Source: Sulfitobacter sp.
GTDB taxonomy: Bacteria > Pseudomonadota > Alphaproteobacteria > Rhodobacterales > Rhodobacteraceae
Direction of reading: 5' to 3'
DNA: 36,043 bases
Assembly (NCBI GenBank): GCA_024637305.1
Contig: JAGXFI010000070.1
Span: forward strand, 1-36,043
Part shown: in pieces, positions 1 through 7,902 of the stretch
Layout: every line of letters begins with the position of its first letter
Numbering within the stretch: the first letter of the stretch is position 1
Notes under the pieces: model-generated
Seen by the model: only the letters and a program-made list of their open reading frames with translations
Told to the model about the DNA's origin: nothing
Database searches by the model: none
Position numbers and translations under genes: made by a program

Positions 1-79
1 TCTGATCTTTGGCGAGGTAAACCGCACCGCCTGCCAAGGCGATACCGACCAAAAGAACCAATCCGAATACCATACGCAT
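1..79 (-). CDS. cpaB: Flp pilus assembly protein CpaB/RcpC, N-terminal fragment (truncated by window edge)
   Basis: Reverse strand from 79 reads MRMVFGLVLLVGIALAGGAVYLAKDQ..., a single N-terminal TM helix typical of CpaB; lies directly downstream of a Flp-like pilin on the same strand. Not in the ORF track. Confidence 0.7.
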   Translation of the reverse strand, partial: MRMVFGLVLLVGIALAGGAVYLAKDQ

Positions 80-184
80 AGTCGTGACCTCTTTATGAAT
101 TACCGGTTTGAATCCGGTGCCTGAAAATTGCTCACGTCAGGAAGTAGCGAGAGAATGTGGCTTGAATGCGTCGCGGACGTGGAA

Positions 185-254
185 ACCCTGCGGCAGGAAG
201 CTGCGCAGGGTGGCAAACGAAAAGGCCGCGCCCTGCAATCGGCAGGACGCGGCC
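185..254 (-). terminator. Two tandem hairpins between pilin and cpaB; the pilin-proximal one is followed by TTTTCGTTT on the minus strand (intrinsic terminator/attenuator)
   Basis: Arms GGCCGCGCCCTGC (224-236) / GCAGGACGCGGCC (242-254), one mismatch, 5-nt loop, AAAA at 220-223 on plus = U-run on minus; second hairpin ACCCTGCGGCAG (185-196) / CTGCGCAGGGT (201-211) with one bulge. Confidence 0.7.
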
Positions 255-281
255 GCAAGCCATTAGGCCAGCATCAACCCA

Positions 282-476
282 TTAGAGAGCGGGGGCGGTG
301 TTTGGGTCTTGTGTGCCCAGGAACGTTTCGGTCTGGCCGGTCAGAGTTGTCGCGCCAGTTTCGATCGAGGAGTAAGCCGCAACGGCCAGGCCAACAACGG
401 CAGCTGTCAGCACAACCCAGTCAACTGTAACTGCGCCGTCTTCGTCTTTTTTGAAGTTCTTGATAAATTTCATCAT
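282..476 (-). CDS. Small Flp/Fap-like pilin subunit
   Basis: 64 aa; basic N-terminus MMKFIKNFKKDEDG followed by AVTVDWVVLTAAVVGLAVAAYSS hydrophobic helix (prepilin-like G/A cleavage site); strong SD GGAGGGACATACCATGATG on minus; next to cpaB. Confidence 0.8.
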   Translation of the reverse strand: MMKFIKNFKKDEDGAVTVDWVVLTAAVVGLAVAAYSSIETGATTLTGQTETFLGTQDPNTAPAL

Positions 477-835
477 GGTATGTCCCTCCAGAGGATCATT
501 AGGTTTACATTACAACCTCGCCGTCCGTGGTGACCTGTACTCTCATTCAGGCCTGTCCGACTTGGTATGACGCTATATAGACCTTCGATTGGGGCATGAA
601 TTTGACGGCAAATGTGACTTTTCCAGCGTTAACTGTTTTTTATTGGATAGAAATCATAAGATGCTGAGATATATATATTATTTTCGAGTTGCGACGGATT
701 TTTATTTACACTTGCGTGGCCGAAAGGTCGAACTGGGGCAAATTCGCCATAATTGGGGTCAACAATCCTTGGAAACAGACCAGATTGTCGGCAAAGTAGC
801 TGAAAAACAAAGCGGTTTAAGCAAGGTGTACAGGC

Positions 836-1648
836 ATGTTCCGAATTATCGGGCGCGGGTTTATCGTCGCCGCGCTGCTGGCGACGTATCATCCAGCCCC
901 GGCAGAGGCCCAAAGCCCCGCGCCATTCCCTGAGTTCAGCGCCAAGCGGGTCAAGCCGCCGAAGTCGGGCAGCCGCAACCGCATCGACATCCAGATCGAA
1001 CCCAGCGCCACGCCGGCTCCGAAGGCCGCAGCCCCGGCCGCCGACAAGGTCGCCGTTGCCAAGGGGCGCTATGATTGGTTCTGGGACAAGGTATCGCCCG
1101 ATGTCGCACAATCCGGGCCGGGGCGTCTGGAAATTGCCATGAATACGCTGGCGGGGTCGAACGACAAGATCGCAGCTCCCAGACTTCAACAGATGCAGGA
1201 CATCGCAAAGGTGCACGGCATAGACATCCTCCGCTCTACCATCGGGACAAAGGTGTCGCCGGCGCTGGCGCTGGCTGTGATCTCGGTGGAATCATCCGGT
1301 GATACGGTGGCGATCAGCAGGGCGGGGGCGCAGGGGCTGATGCAATTGATGCCCGATACGGCGTCCCGGTTCGGCGTAGAAGACAGCCTGATCGCCGGAC
1401 AGAATATCGCGGGCGGGGTAAAATATCTCGACTGGTTGATGAGTGAATTTGAACAGGACCCGATATTGGTGCTGGCAGGATATAACGCAGGGGAAGGTTC
1501 AGTGCGCAAATATGCCGGTGTGCCGCCATTTGCGGAAACGCGCGACTATGTGCCGAAGGTTCTGGCGGCGTTTCAGGTCGCCAAGGGGCTGTGCCAAACG
1601 CCGCCGGAGCTGATCAGTGACGGATGTGTTTTCGCTGCAATGAATTAA
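836..1648 (+). CDS. Secreted lytic murein transglycosylase (SLT domain)
   Basis: Signal peptide; VISVESSGD...GAQGLMQLMPDTA...AGYNAGEGSVRKY motifs of SLT family. Confidence 0.9.
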   Translation: MFRIIGRGFIVAALLATYHPAPAEAQSPAPFPEFSAKRVKPPKSGSRNRIDIQIEPSATPAPKAAAPAADKVAVAKGRYDWFWDKVSPDVAQSGPGRLEIAMNTLAGSNDKIAAPRLQQMQDIAKVHGIDILRSTIGTKVSPALALAVISVESSGDTVAISRAGAQGLMQLMPDTASRFGVEDSLIAGQNIAGGVKYLDWLMSEFEQDPILVLAGYNAGEGSVRKYAGVPPFAETRDYVPKVLAAFQVAKGLCQTPPELISDGCVFAAMN

Positions 1649-1696
1649 CGGTCCGGAATTTTTAAAATTCCGGACCGTTTTCTTTGAAGAAAACGG
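1647..1696. terminator. Bidirectional terminator region between convergent genes, two overlapping palindromes
   Basis: AACGGTCCGGAATTTT (1647-1662) T AAAATTCCGGACCGTT (1664-1679) followed by TTCTTT; overlapping CCGTTTTCTT-TG-AAGAAAACGG (1675-1696). Confidence 0.85.
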
Positions 1697-1735
1697 CCAG
1701 CTGCGATGCGTTTTCGCCGCAGCCAGGCCGAGTGT

Positions 1736-2362
1736 CTAGACAAGTGTCGCGTCAGTCGCCGCGCGCAGCGCGTCTTCGGTCACGCCATCGGCGCATTCGA
1801 CAATCCGCAATCCGCCCTCGACGACATCCAGAACGCCAAGGTTGGTAATGATGCGGTCTACCACGCCCTTGCCGGTCAACGGCAGCGTACATGACTTCAA
1901 CACCTTGGAGTCACCGTGTTTGTTGGTGTGGTCCATCACCACGATCACGCGGCCGACACCCGCGACAAGGTCCATCGCCCCGCCCATGCCTTTGACCAGC
2001 TTGCCGGGAATCATCCAGTTTGCCAGATCACCGTTTTCAGCGACTTCCATCGCACCGAGGATCGCCGCCGCGATCTTTCCGCCGCGGATCATGCCGAAAC
2101 TCATTGCACTATCGAAATAGGCGGTGCGGCTGAGTTCGGTGATGGTTTGCTTGCCCGCGTTGATAAGATCGGGATCCTCATCGCCTTCAAACGGGAAAGG
2201 ACCCATGCCCAGCATCCCGTTTTCGGATTGCAGCGTGATGTCCTTGTCGCCGACATAATTTGCCACCAGCGTCGGAATGCCGATGCCCAGGTTGACGTAC
2301 ATGCCATCTTCAAGCTCTTGCGCCGCGCGGGCGGCCATTTGATTGCGGTCCCAGGGCATCAT
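1736..2362 (-). CDS. 3-oxoacid CoA-transferase subunit B
   Basis: MPWDRNQMAARAAQELEDGMYVNLGIGIPTLV...SENGMLGMGP active-site Glu motif; overlaps subunit A (ATGA). Confidence 0.93.
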   Translation of the reverse strand: MMPWDRNQMAARAAQELEDGMYVNLGIGIPTLVANYVGDKDITLQSENGMLGMGPFPFEGDEDPDLINAGKQTITELSRTAYFDSAMSFGMIRGGKIAAAILGAMEVAENGDLANWMIPGKLVKGMGGAMDLVAGVGRVIVVMDHTNKHGDSKVLKSCTLPLTGKGVVDRIITNLGVLDVVEGGLRIVECADGVTEDALRAATDATLV

Positions 2363-3063
2363 GCGTTCTCCCGCTTGCGTGTCGTTCGTTGTTCGATGCG
2401 TTTCTCATGCTCGCCTTGTATGAGGCGGTGGACATAAATGCCCGGCAAGTGGATCGTATCTGGGTCCAGTGATCCGCGCGGGACGATTTCCTCGACCTCG
2501 GCGATGCAGATCTTGCCACACATAGCGGCGGGCGGATTGAAGTTGCGCGCTGTCTTGCGAAAGACGAGGTTTCCGGTGTCGTCCGCCTTCCACGCCTTGA
2601 CGATGGCGAGATCGGCAAAGATGCCCTCTTCGAGGATGTATTCCTCACCGTTGAATGTTTTGCTTTCCTTGCCGTCGGCGATCACGGTGCCCACACCTGT
2701 TTTCGTGTAAAACCCCGGTATGCCGGAGCCACCAGCGCGCATCCGCTCTGCCAGCGTTCCCTGCGGGGTGAATTCCAGCTCAAGCTCGCCCGAAAGATAT
2801 TGGCGCATAAATTCCGCATTCTCACCCACGTAGGAGGAGATCATTTTGCGGACCTGGCGTGTTTGCAGCAGGATGCCGATACCGAAATCATCAACGCCTG
2901 CGTTGTTGGACGCAAAGGTCAGGCCGGTGACGCCGCTTTCCCTGATTGCCCCCAGCAGGAGTTCGGGAATCCCGCACAGGCCGAATCCACCGGCGGCGAT
3001 GAGCATATCGTCGCGGATAATGCCCTCCAGCGCCTCGGTCGCGTTACTGTAAACCTTCTTCAT
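2359..3063 (-). CDS. 3-oxoacid CoA-transferase subunit A
   Basis: MKKVYSNATEALEGIIRDDMLIAAGGFGLCGIPE..., GAG-like CoA-transferase family I subunit A; followed by subunit B. Confidence 0.93.
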   Translation of the reverse strand: MKKVYSNATEALEGIIRDDMLIAAGGFGLCGIPELLLGAIRESGVTGLTFASNNAGVDDFGIGILLQTRQVRKMISSYVGENAEFMRQYLSGELELEFTPQGTLAERMRAGGSGIPGFYTKTGVGTVIADGKESKTFNGEEYILEEGIFADLAIVKAWKADDTGNLVFRKTARNFNPPAAMCGKICIAEVEEIVPRGSLDPDTIHLPGIYVHRLIQGEHEKRIEQRTTRKRENA

Positions 3064-3162
3064 CGCAATTGCTCTCCCTGGTCGCTTACGCCTGTCATTT
3101 CACAGACTTTTGACGCCGCATTGCGGCAGAGTCAATTCAGCCAACGGGGAGAGCAACCCGAT

Positions 3163-3726
3163 CTAGACGATACGAACCTGAGTGCCGATGGGTGCAATCT
3201 GGAACAACGCCTCGATCATGTGATTATAAAGACCGATGCAACCGTCAGAGCTTTGGCGTCCGATCTTGCGCGTATCGTGGGTGCCGTGGATCAGATAAGC
3301 GGGCCAAGTCAGGTACATTGCATGGGTCCCCAAAGGGTTCCCGGGGCCGGGCGGCATGTATTGCAACGTCGGGTCACGTTCCATCATGCTTGCAGTCGGG
3401 GTCCAGTCGGGCCCCACGCGTTTGCGCACAATCTCGGTATAGCCGCGCCGGGTAAGCTCGTCACTGCGCGGGACGGATGTGGGATAGATATTGTAGGTCT
3501 GCCCGTCACCGCTCCAGAAATGCAGCGCTCGGCTGGTGGTGTCCGCAACGATCGCGGCGGCACCCAATGTGTCGAAATGATCCTGCCACTTCTGCATGGC
3601 AAAGCTGGTGGCGTTGCGGCGTACCGCAGTTGCCGCTTCGGGTTCAGCCCGCAAGATAGCGGGAGTAAAGAGCGTTGCGGCCACACCTAAAAGGGTGCCA
3701 CGCCGGGTCAGTTTTTCGTGTGTCAT
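3163..3726 (-). CDS. L,D-transpeptidase (YkuD) family protein, exported
   Basis: Signal-bearing N-terminus (MTHEKLTRRGTLLGVAATLFTPAILRAEP), LIHGTHDTRKIGRQSSDGCIGLYNHMI catalytic region. Confidence 0.85.
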   Translation of the reverse strand: MTHEKLTRRGTLLGVAATLFTPAILRAEPEAATAVRRNATSFAMQKWQDHFDTLGAAAIVADTTSRALHFWSGDGQTYNIYPTSVPRSDELTRRGYTEIVRKRVGPDWTPTASMMERDPTLQYMPPGPGNPLGTHAMYLTWPAYLIHGTHDTRKIGRQSSDGCIGLYNHMIEALFQIAPIGTQVRIV

Positions 3727-3862
3727 GTTCTGCCTTAAGCCTGCTTATTTCGCATACATCTGGCAAACTGAATGTGTAGATGCAAATCACGAATCCATCA
3801 GGTCGCCGCGATGAGACTGATAGGGCATTTTTGGCCTATCGGACGCTGTGACCCTTGTCGGC

Positions 3863-6457
3863 CTATTTCTTGGCGGCGGTTTTCGTTTTCGGAGCCGCCT
3901 TTTTCTTGCCTGCAGGTTTTTTCTTGGCGGTCGGTTTCTTTTTACCGGATTTTTCCGCACGCTCGTCCAGCAACGTGACGGCCTGGGCGACCGTCAATTC
4001 CTCGGGATCGATGGTGTCGGGAATAGTCGCATTGATCTTTTCCCATTTCACATAAGGGCCGTATTTTCCCTTCATCACGCTGACCGCACCGCCGGCTTCG
4101 GGGTGATCGCCCAACTCGCGCATGGGTTTCGCCGCAGCCCCGCGCCCGCCCCGTGACGCGAGCTTTTCTGCCAGCAGTTGCACAGCGCGATTCATGCCCA
4201 CGGTCCAGACCTCGTCGATCCCTTCGAGGTTGGCATTCGTGCCGCCCCTGTCCGAGGTCGATTCCGCATGTTTGATGTAAGGCCCATAGCGCCCGATATT
4301 GGCCCAGACCATGACGCCATCCTCGGGGTGTGGACCGATTTCGCGCGGCAGCGACAGCAGCATGACAGCGCGATCGAGGTCCAGTTCCTCCGGTGTCCAA
4401 TCCTTGGGGATCGACTGGCGCGGAGGCTTCTTGTTTTCTTCGGTCACTTCGCCACGCTGGACATAGGGGCCAAAGCGGCCCTTGAAAACGCGGATCTCGT
4501 CACCTTGATCTTCGCCCAGCAGTTTGCCTTCGGGCGGTATCGCCGATGCCTCGGCCTCAGGGTCGGGGGGACCGAAGGGGCGTGTATAGCGACATTCGGG
4601 ATAGTTGGAGCAACCGATGAAAGCACCGCCCGACCGGGCGGTACGCATCGACAGCCGCCCGGCCCCGCAGTTGGGGCAAAGCCGCGGGTCGCTGCCGTCT
4701 TCGGTTGGCGGGAACAGGTGCGGCTCCAGCACATCGTTGATTTTCTCCAAAACCTCGGTGATGCGAAGTTCCGACGTTTCTGCAATTGCGGCGGAGAAAT
4801 CGCGCCAGAAGCGGCGCAGCACTTCTTTATATTGCGCATCGCCGGCGCTGACCTTGTCGAGCTGGTCTTCGAGGTCGGCGGTGAAATCATATCCGACATA
4901 TTTGCGGAAGTAATTTTCAAGAAACGCCGTGACCAGGCGGCCCTTGTCCTCGGGGATCAGGCGGTTGCCTTCCTTGCGAACGTAATCACGGTCCTGGATC
5001 GTCGTCACGATGCTGGCATAGGTCGAAGGACGTCCGATCCCAAGCTCTTCCATCCGTTTTACCAGCGTCGCTTCCGTATAGCGGGGCGGGGGCTGCGTGA
5101 AATGCTGCTCGGGCGTGACGGCGCGCTTGTCCACCTTGTCGCCTTCGGAGATCTGCGGCAGGCGTTTGTCGTCGTCATCGACCACGTCGTCACGGCCTTC
5201 CTCGTAGACCTTGAGGAAACCGTCGAACAACACCACCTGACCGGTGGCGCGTAGCATCACCTGACCATCGGCACTGCCGACTTCAACGGTGGTGCGTTCC
5301 ATTCGCGCGCTTTCCATCTGACAGGCGAGCGTGCGCTTCCAGATCAGATCATAAAGCTTGTGCTGGTCGCGATCCGTCAGGCCCAAGGCATCGGCGTCCT
5401 TGGTCATGTCGGTGGGCCGGACACATTCATGTGCTTCCTGGGCGTTCTTGGCCTTGTTCTTGTAGACGCGCGGCTCTTTCGGCACGTACTCGCCGCCAAA
5501 GCGATCCTTGATCGCATCGCGCGCCATGGTGACGGCTTCGGGTGCCATGTCGATGCCATCGGTCCGCATATAGGTAATGTGGCCGGATTCATACAGGCGC
5601 TGCGCTGTCGACATCGTCTGGCGTGCGCCCATGCCGAATTTGCGGCTGGCTTCTTGCTGCAACGTGGACGTCATGAAGGGCGCAGAGGGGTTGCGGCTGG
5701 CCGGTTTCGCCTCGACGCTGTCCACTTTCAAATCACGGCTGCTGATCGCCTGCACGGCCATTTCGGCCTGCGTGCCATTGCCGAGATCAAACTTGTCCAG
5801 CTTCTTGCCTGCGAGCATGACCAGACGCGCCTCGAATTCCTGTCCGCGCGGTGTGGCGAGAAGAGCCTTAACGCTCCAGTATTCGCGGGCGCGAAATGCC
5901 TCGATCTCCATCTCGCGTTCCACGATGAGCCGCAGCGTGACCGATTGCACACGGCCCGCAGATTTGGCACCGGGCAGCTTGCGCCACAAAACCGGGCTGA
6001 GGTTGAAGCCCACCAGATAATCAAGCGCGCGCCGGGCAAGATACGCCTCCACCAGCGGCATATCGACCTGGCGGGGATTTTCCATCGCCTCGGTCACTGC
6101 TTTCTTGGTGATCTGGTTGAACACCACGCGGCTTACCGGCGTATCCTTCCTGATCGACTTGCGTTTGGTCAGCGCCTCTTGCAGGTGCCAGCTGATTGCC
6201 TCGCCCTCGCGGTCGGGGTCCGTCGCGAGGATCAGTTCGTTGTCCTTTGCCAAAGCGTCGGCGATCGCCTTGACGTGTTTCTTGCTGGCGCTGGCGACTT
6301 CCCAAAGCATGTCGAAATCGTTGTCTGTATCGACCGATCCATCCTTGGGGGGCAGGTCGCGAACGTGTCCGTAGGACGCCAATACGGTGAAGTTGTCCCC
6401 CAGGTATTTATTGATCGTCTTGGCCTTGGCGGGGGATTCTACGACAACAACTGGCAT
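3863..6457 (-). CDS. topA: DNA topoisomerase I (start placed at MPVVVVESPAKAKT, 6457)
   Basis: VVVVESPAKAKTINKYLG Toprim start; YMRTDG catalytic Tyr; C4 zinc finger CPNCG...CSNYPEC; Lys/Ala-rich C-tail. Confidence 0.97.
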   Translation of the reverse strand: MPVVVVESPAKAKTINKYLGDNFTVLASYGHVRDLPPKDGSVDTDNDFDMLWEVASASKKHVKAIADALAKDNELILATDPDREGEAISWHLQEALTKRKSIRKDTPVSRVVFNQITKKAVTEAMENPRQVDMPLVEAYLARRALDYLVGFNLSPVLWRKLPGAKSAGRVQSVTLRLIVEREMEIEAFRAREYWSVKALLATPRGQEFEARLVMLAGKKLDKFDLGNGTQAEMAVQAISSRDLKVDSVEAKPASRNPSAPFMTSTLQQEASRKFGMGARQTMSTAQRLYESGHITYMRTDGIDMAPEAVTMARDAIKDRFGGEYVPKEPRVYKNKAKNAQEAHECVRPTDMTKDADALGLTDRDQHKLYDLIWKRTLACQMESARMERTTVEVGSADGQVMLRATGQVVLFDGFLKVYEEGRDDVVDDDDKRLPQISEGDKVDKRAVTPEQHFTQPPPRYTEATLVKRMEELGIGRPSTYASIVTTIQDRDYVRKEGNRLIPEDKGRLVTAFLENYFRKYVGYDFTADLEDQLDKVSAGDAQYKEVLRRFWRDFSAAIAETSELRITEVLEKINDVLEPHLFPPTEDGSDPRLCPNCGAGRLSMRTARSGGAFIGCSNYPECRYTRPFGPPDPEAEASAIPPEGKLLGEDQGDEIRVFKGRFGPYVQRGEVTEENKKPPRQSIPKDWTPEELDLDRAVMLLSLPREIGPHPEDGVMVWANIGRYGPYIKHAESTSDRGGTNANLEGIDEVWTVGMNRAVQLLAEKLASRGGRGAAAKPMRELGDHPEAGGAVSVMKGKYGPYVKWEKINATIPDTIDPEELTVAQAVTLLDERAEKSGKKKPTAKKKPAGKKKAAPKTKTAAKK

Positions 6458-6588
6458 GAAATAAGGCACCTCAAGGGGGAATAACGCGCTCGATACGGCT
6501 TGAGACATGTGGGATGCAAGGGGGTAATGTCAATGCGACCTCGCATCGCGCAGCAAAGGCCGCGGCGTCAAGGCACAACCGCTGCGTG

Positions 6589-7740
6589 TCAGCCGGTGCG
6601 GGAAAGCAGCCCACCGGGGGAGCGCAAGATCCGGCCATCAAGTTCAAGATCGACCAGCGCGGGTGTCACGCTTGAGGGTGGTGCCTGCAGGTCGCGGATC
6701 AGTTGATCTTCCGCCACGGGGGAGGGACCGAGGCGCGACAGAATCTGCATGTGCATTGCCGCAGTTTCGCGAAGGCCGCGCTTTGGTGCAGGTGGCGCGG
6801 GCGGTGGCGTAAGGTTCAATTGCGGTTGCGCAGATGCAGTTATCCCGCCAAGTGCTTCAATCACGTCGTCGGCGTTGCGCACCAGCGTGGCTCCGTCCCG
6901 GATCAACATATTGCACCCCGCCGCGCGCGCATCCAGCGGGTGGCCGGGCACTACCAGCACCTCGCGTCCCTGATCCAGTGCATCGCGGGCGGTGATCAGG
7001 CTGCCGGATTTCGCTGCGGCCTCTACCACGATTGTCGCGCGGGAAAGCCCCGAGATAATGCGGTTGCGGCTGGGAAAATGCCGCGCCATGGGTTGCAGGC
7101 CCATCGGTTGCTCGCTCAGCCGCAAGCCTTTTTTAGCAATATTCGCCGCCAGTTCGGTATTTTCAACAGGATACATCACGTCGACGCCGCCCGCCTGCAC
7201 GGCGATGGTGCCGGTGTCGAGCGCCGCCAGATGCGCTGCGGCATCCACGCCGCGTGCCAGCCCCGAGACGACGGTAAATCCCGCTGCCCCCAGATCGCGT
7301 GCCAATGCGCGGGCCATTCGTGTGCCCAGCGACGAGGCGTTGCGCGCGCCGACAAGCGAGATCATCGGCCGGTTCAGAAATTCAGTATTGCCGATGACCC
7401 ACAGGAACGGCGGTGCGTCCTCAACCTCGGCCAGGATTTCGGGATAGGGGCTCACCCCCAGCATCAACAGCTTTGCGCCGACTGCTCGGGCCGCCTTGAG
7501 TTCGGCGCGGACAACGTTTTCAGGGCAAATCTCGTATCTTTCGACGCCCGCGGCGCGCGCTACCTCCGGCAGCGCGGCCAGCGCGTTCTGCGCAGTGCCA
7601 TGTTCGGTCAGCAGTCGTTTATACGTGGATACGCCGACCCGGCGCGAGCGCAACAGACGGAGACGGGCAAACTGCTCATCTTCCTGGGTGGGTGGGAGTG
7701 GGGGGTGATTGGAAGTAGGTTTTGAGGCCTCGTCAGTCAT
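6589..7740 (-). CDS. dprA: DNA-processing protein DprA (Smf)
   Basis: Rossmann-fold SLVGARNASSLGTRMARALARDLGAAGFTVVSGLARGVDAAAH; FPSRNRIISGLS; C-terminal winged-helix-like domain. Confidence 0.95.
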   Translation of the reverse strand: MTDEASKPTSNHPPLPPTQEDEQFARLRLLRSRRVGVSTYKRLLTEHGTAQNALAALPEVARAAGVERYEICPENVVRAELKAARAVGAKLLMLGVSPYPEILAEVEDAPPFLWVIGNTEFLNRPMISLVGARNASSLGTRMARALARDLGAAGFTVVSGLARGVDAAAHLAALDTGTIAVQAGGVDVMYPVENTELAANIAKKGLRLSEQPMGLQPMARHFPSRNRIISGLSRATIVVEAAAKSGSLITARDALDQGREVLVVPGHPLDARAAGCNMLIRDGATLVRNADDVIEALGGITASAQPQLNLTPPPAPPAPKRGLRETAAMHMQILSRLGPSPVAEDQLIRDLQAPPSSVTPALVDLELDGRILRSPGGLLSRTG

Positions 7741-7902
7741 CCCGCGTCTCCGTCTGTTGCAGAATCAGGTATAGGTCGAACTGGTTAACAAGGGGTGAAG
7801 GGAATTTCGGACATTTAATGCAGATCAGCCTCGGCATCGGACATGCTGCCGGAATTGGCGGCATATCCGATAGTGGGGTGGTGCCTTCTCGAATACGGCG
7901 GA

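Noticed and set aside
2800-3690. 296-aa plus-strand ORF spanning CoA-transferase A and L,D-transpeptidase
   Set aside because: Runs antisense through two well-supported genes and their spacer; no domain.
4178-6484. Long plus-strand ORFs (358 and 374 aa) opposite topA
   Set aside because: Antisense shadow ORFs of a strongly conserved topA reading frame; no recognisable domains.
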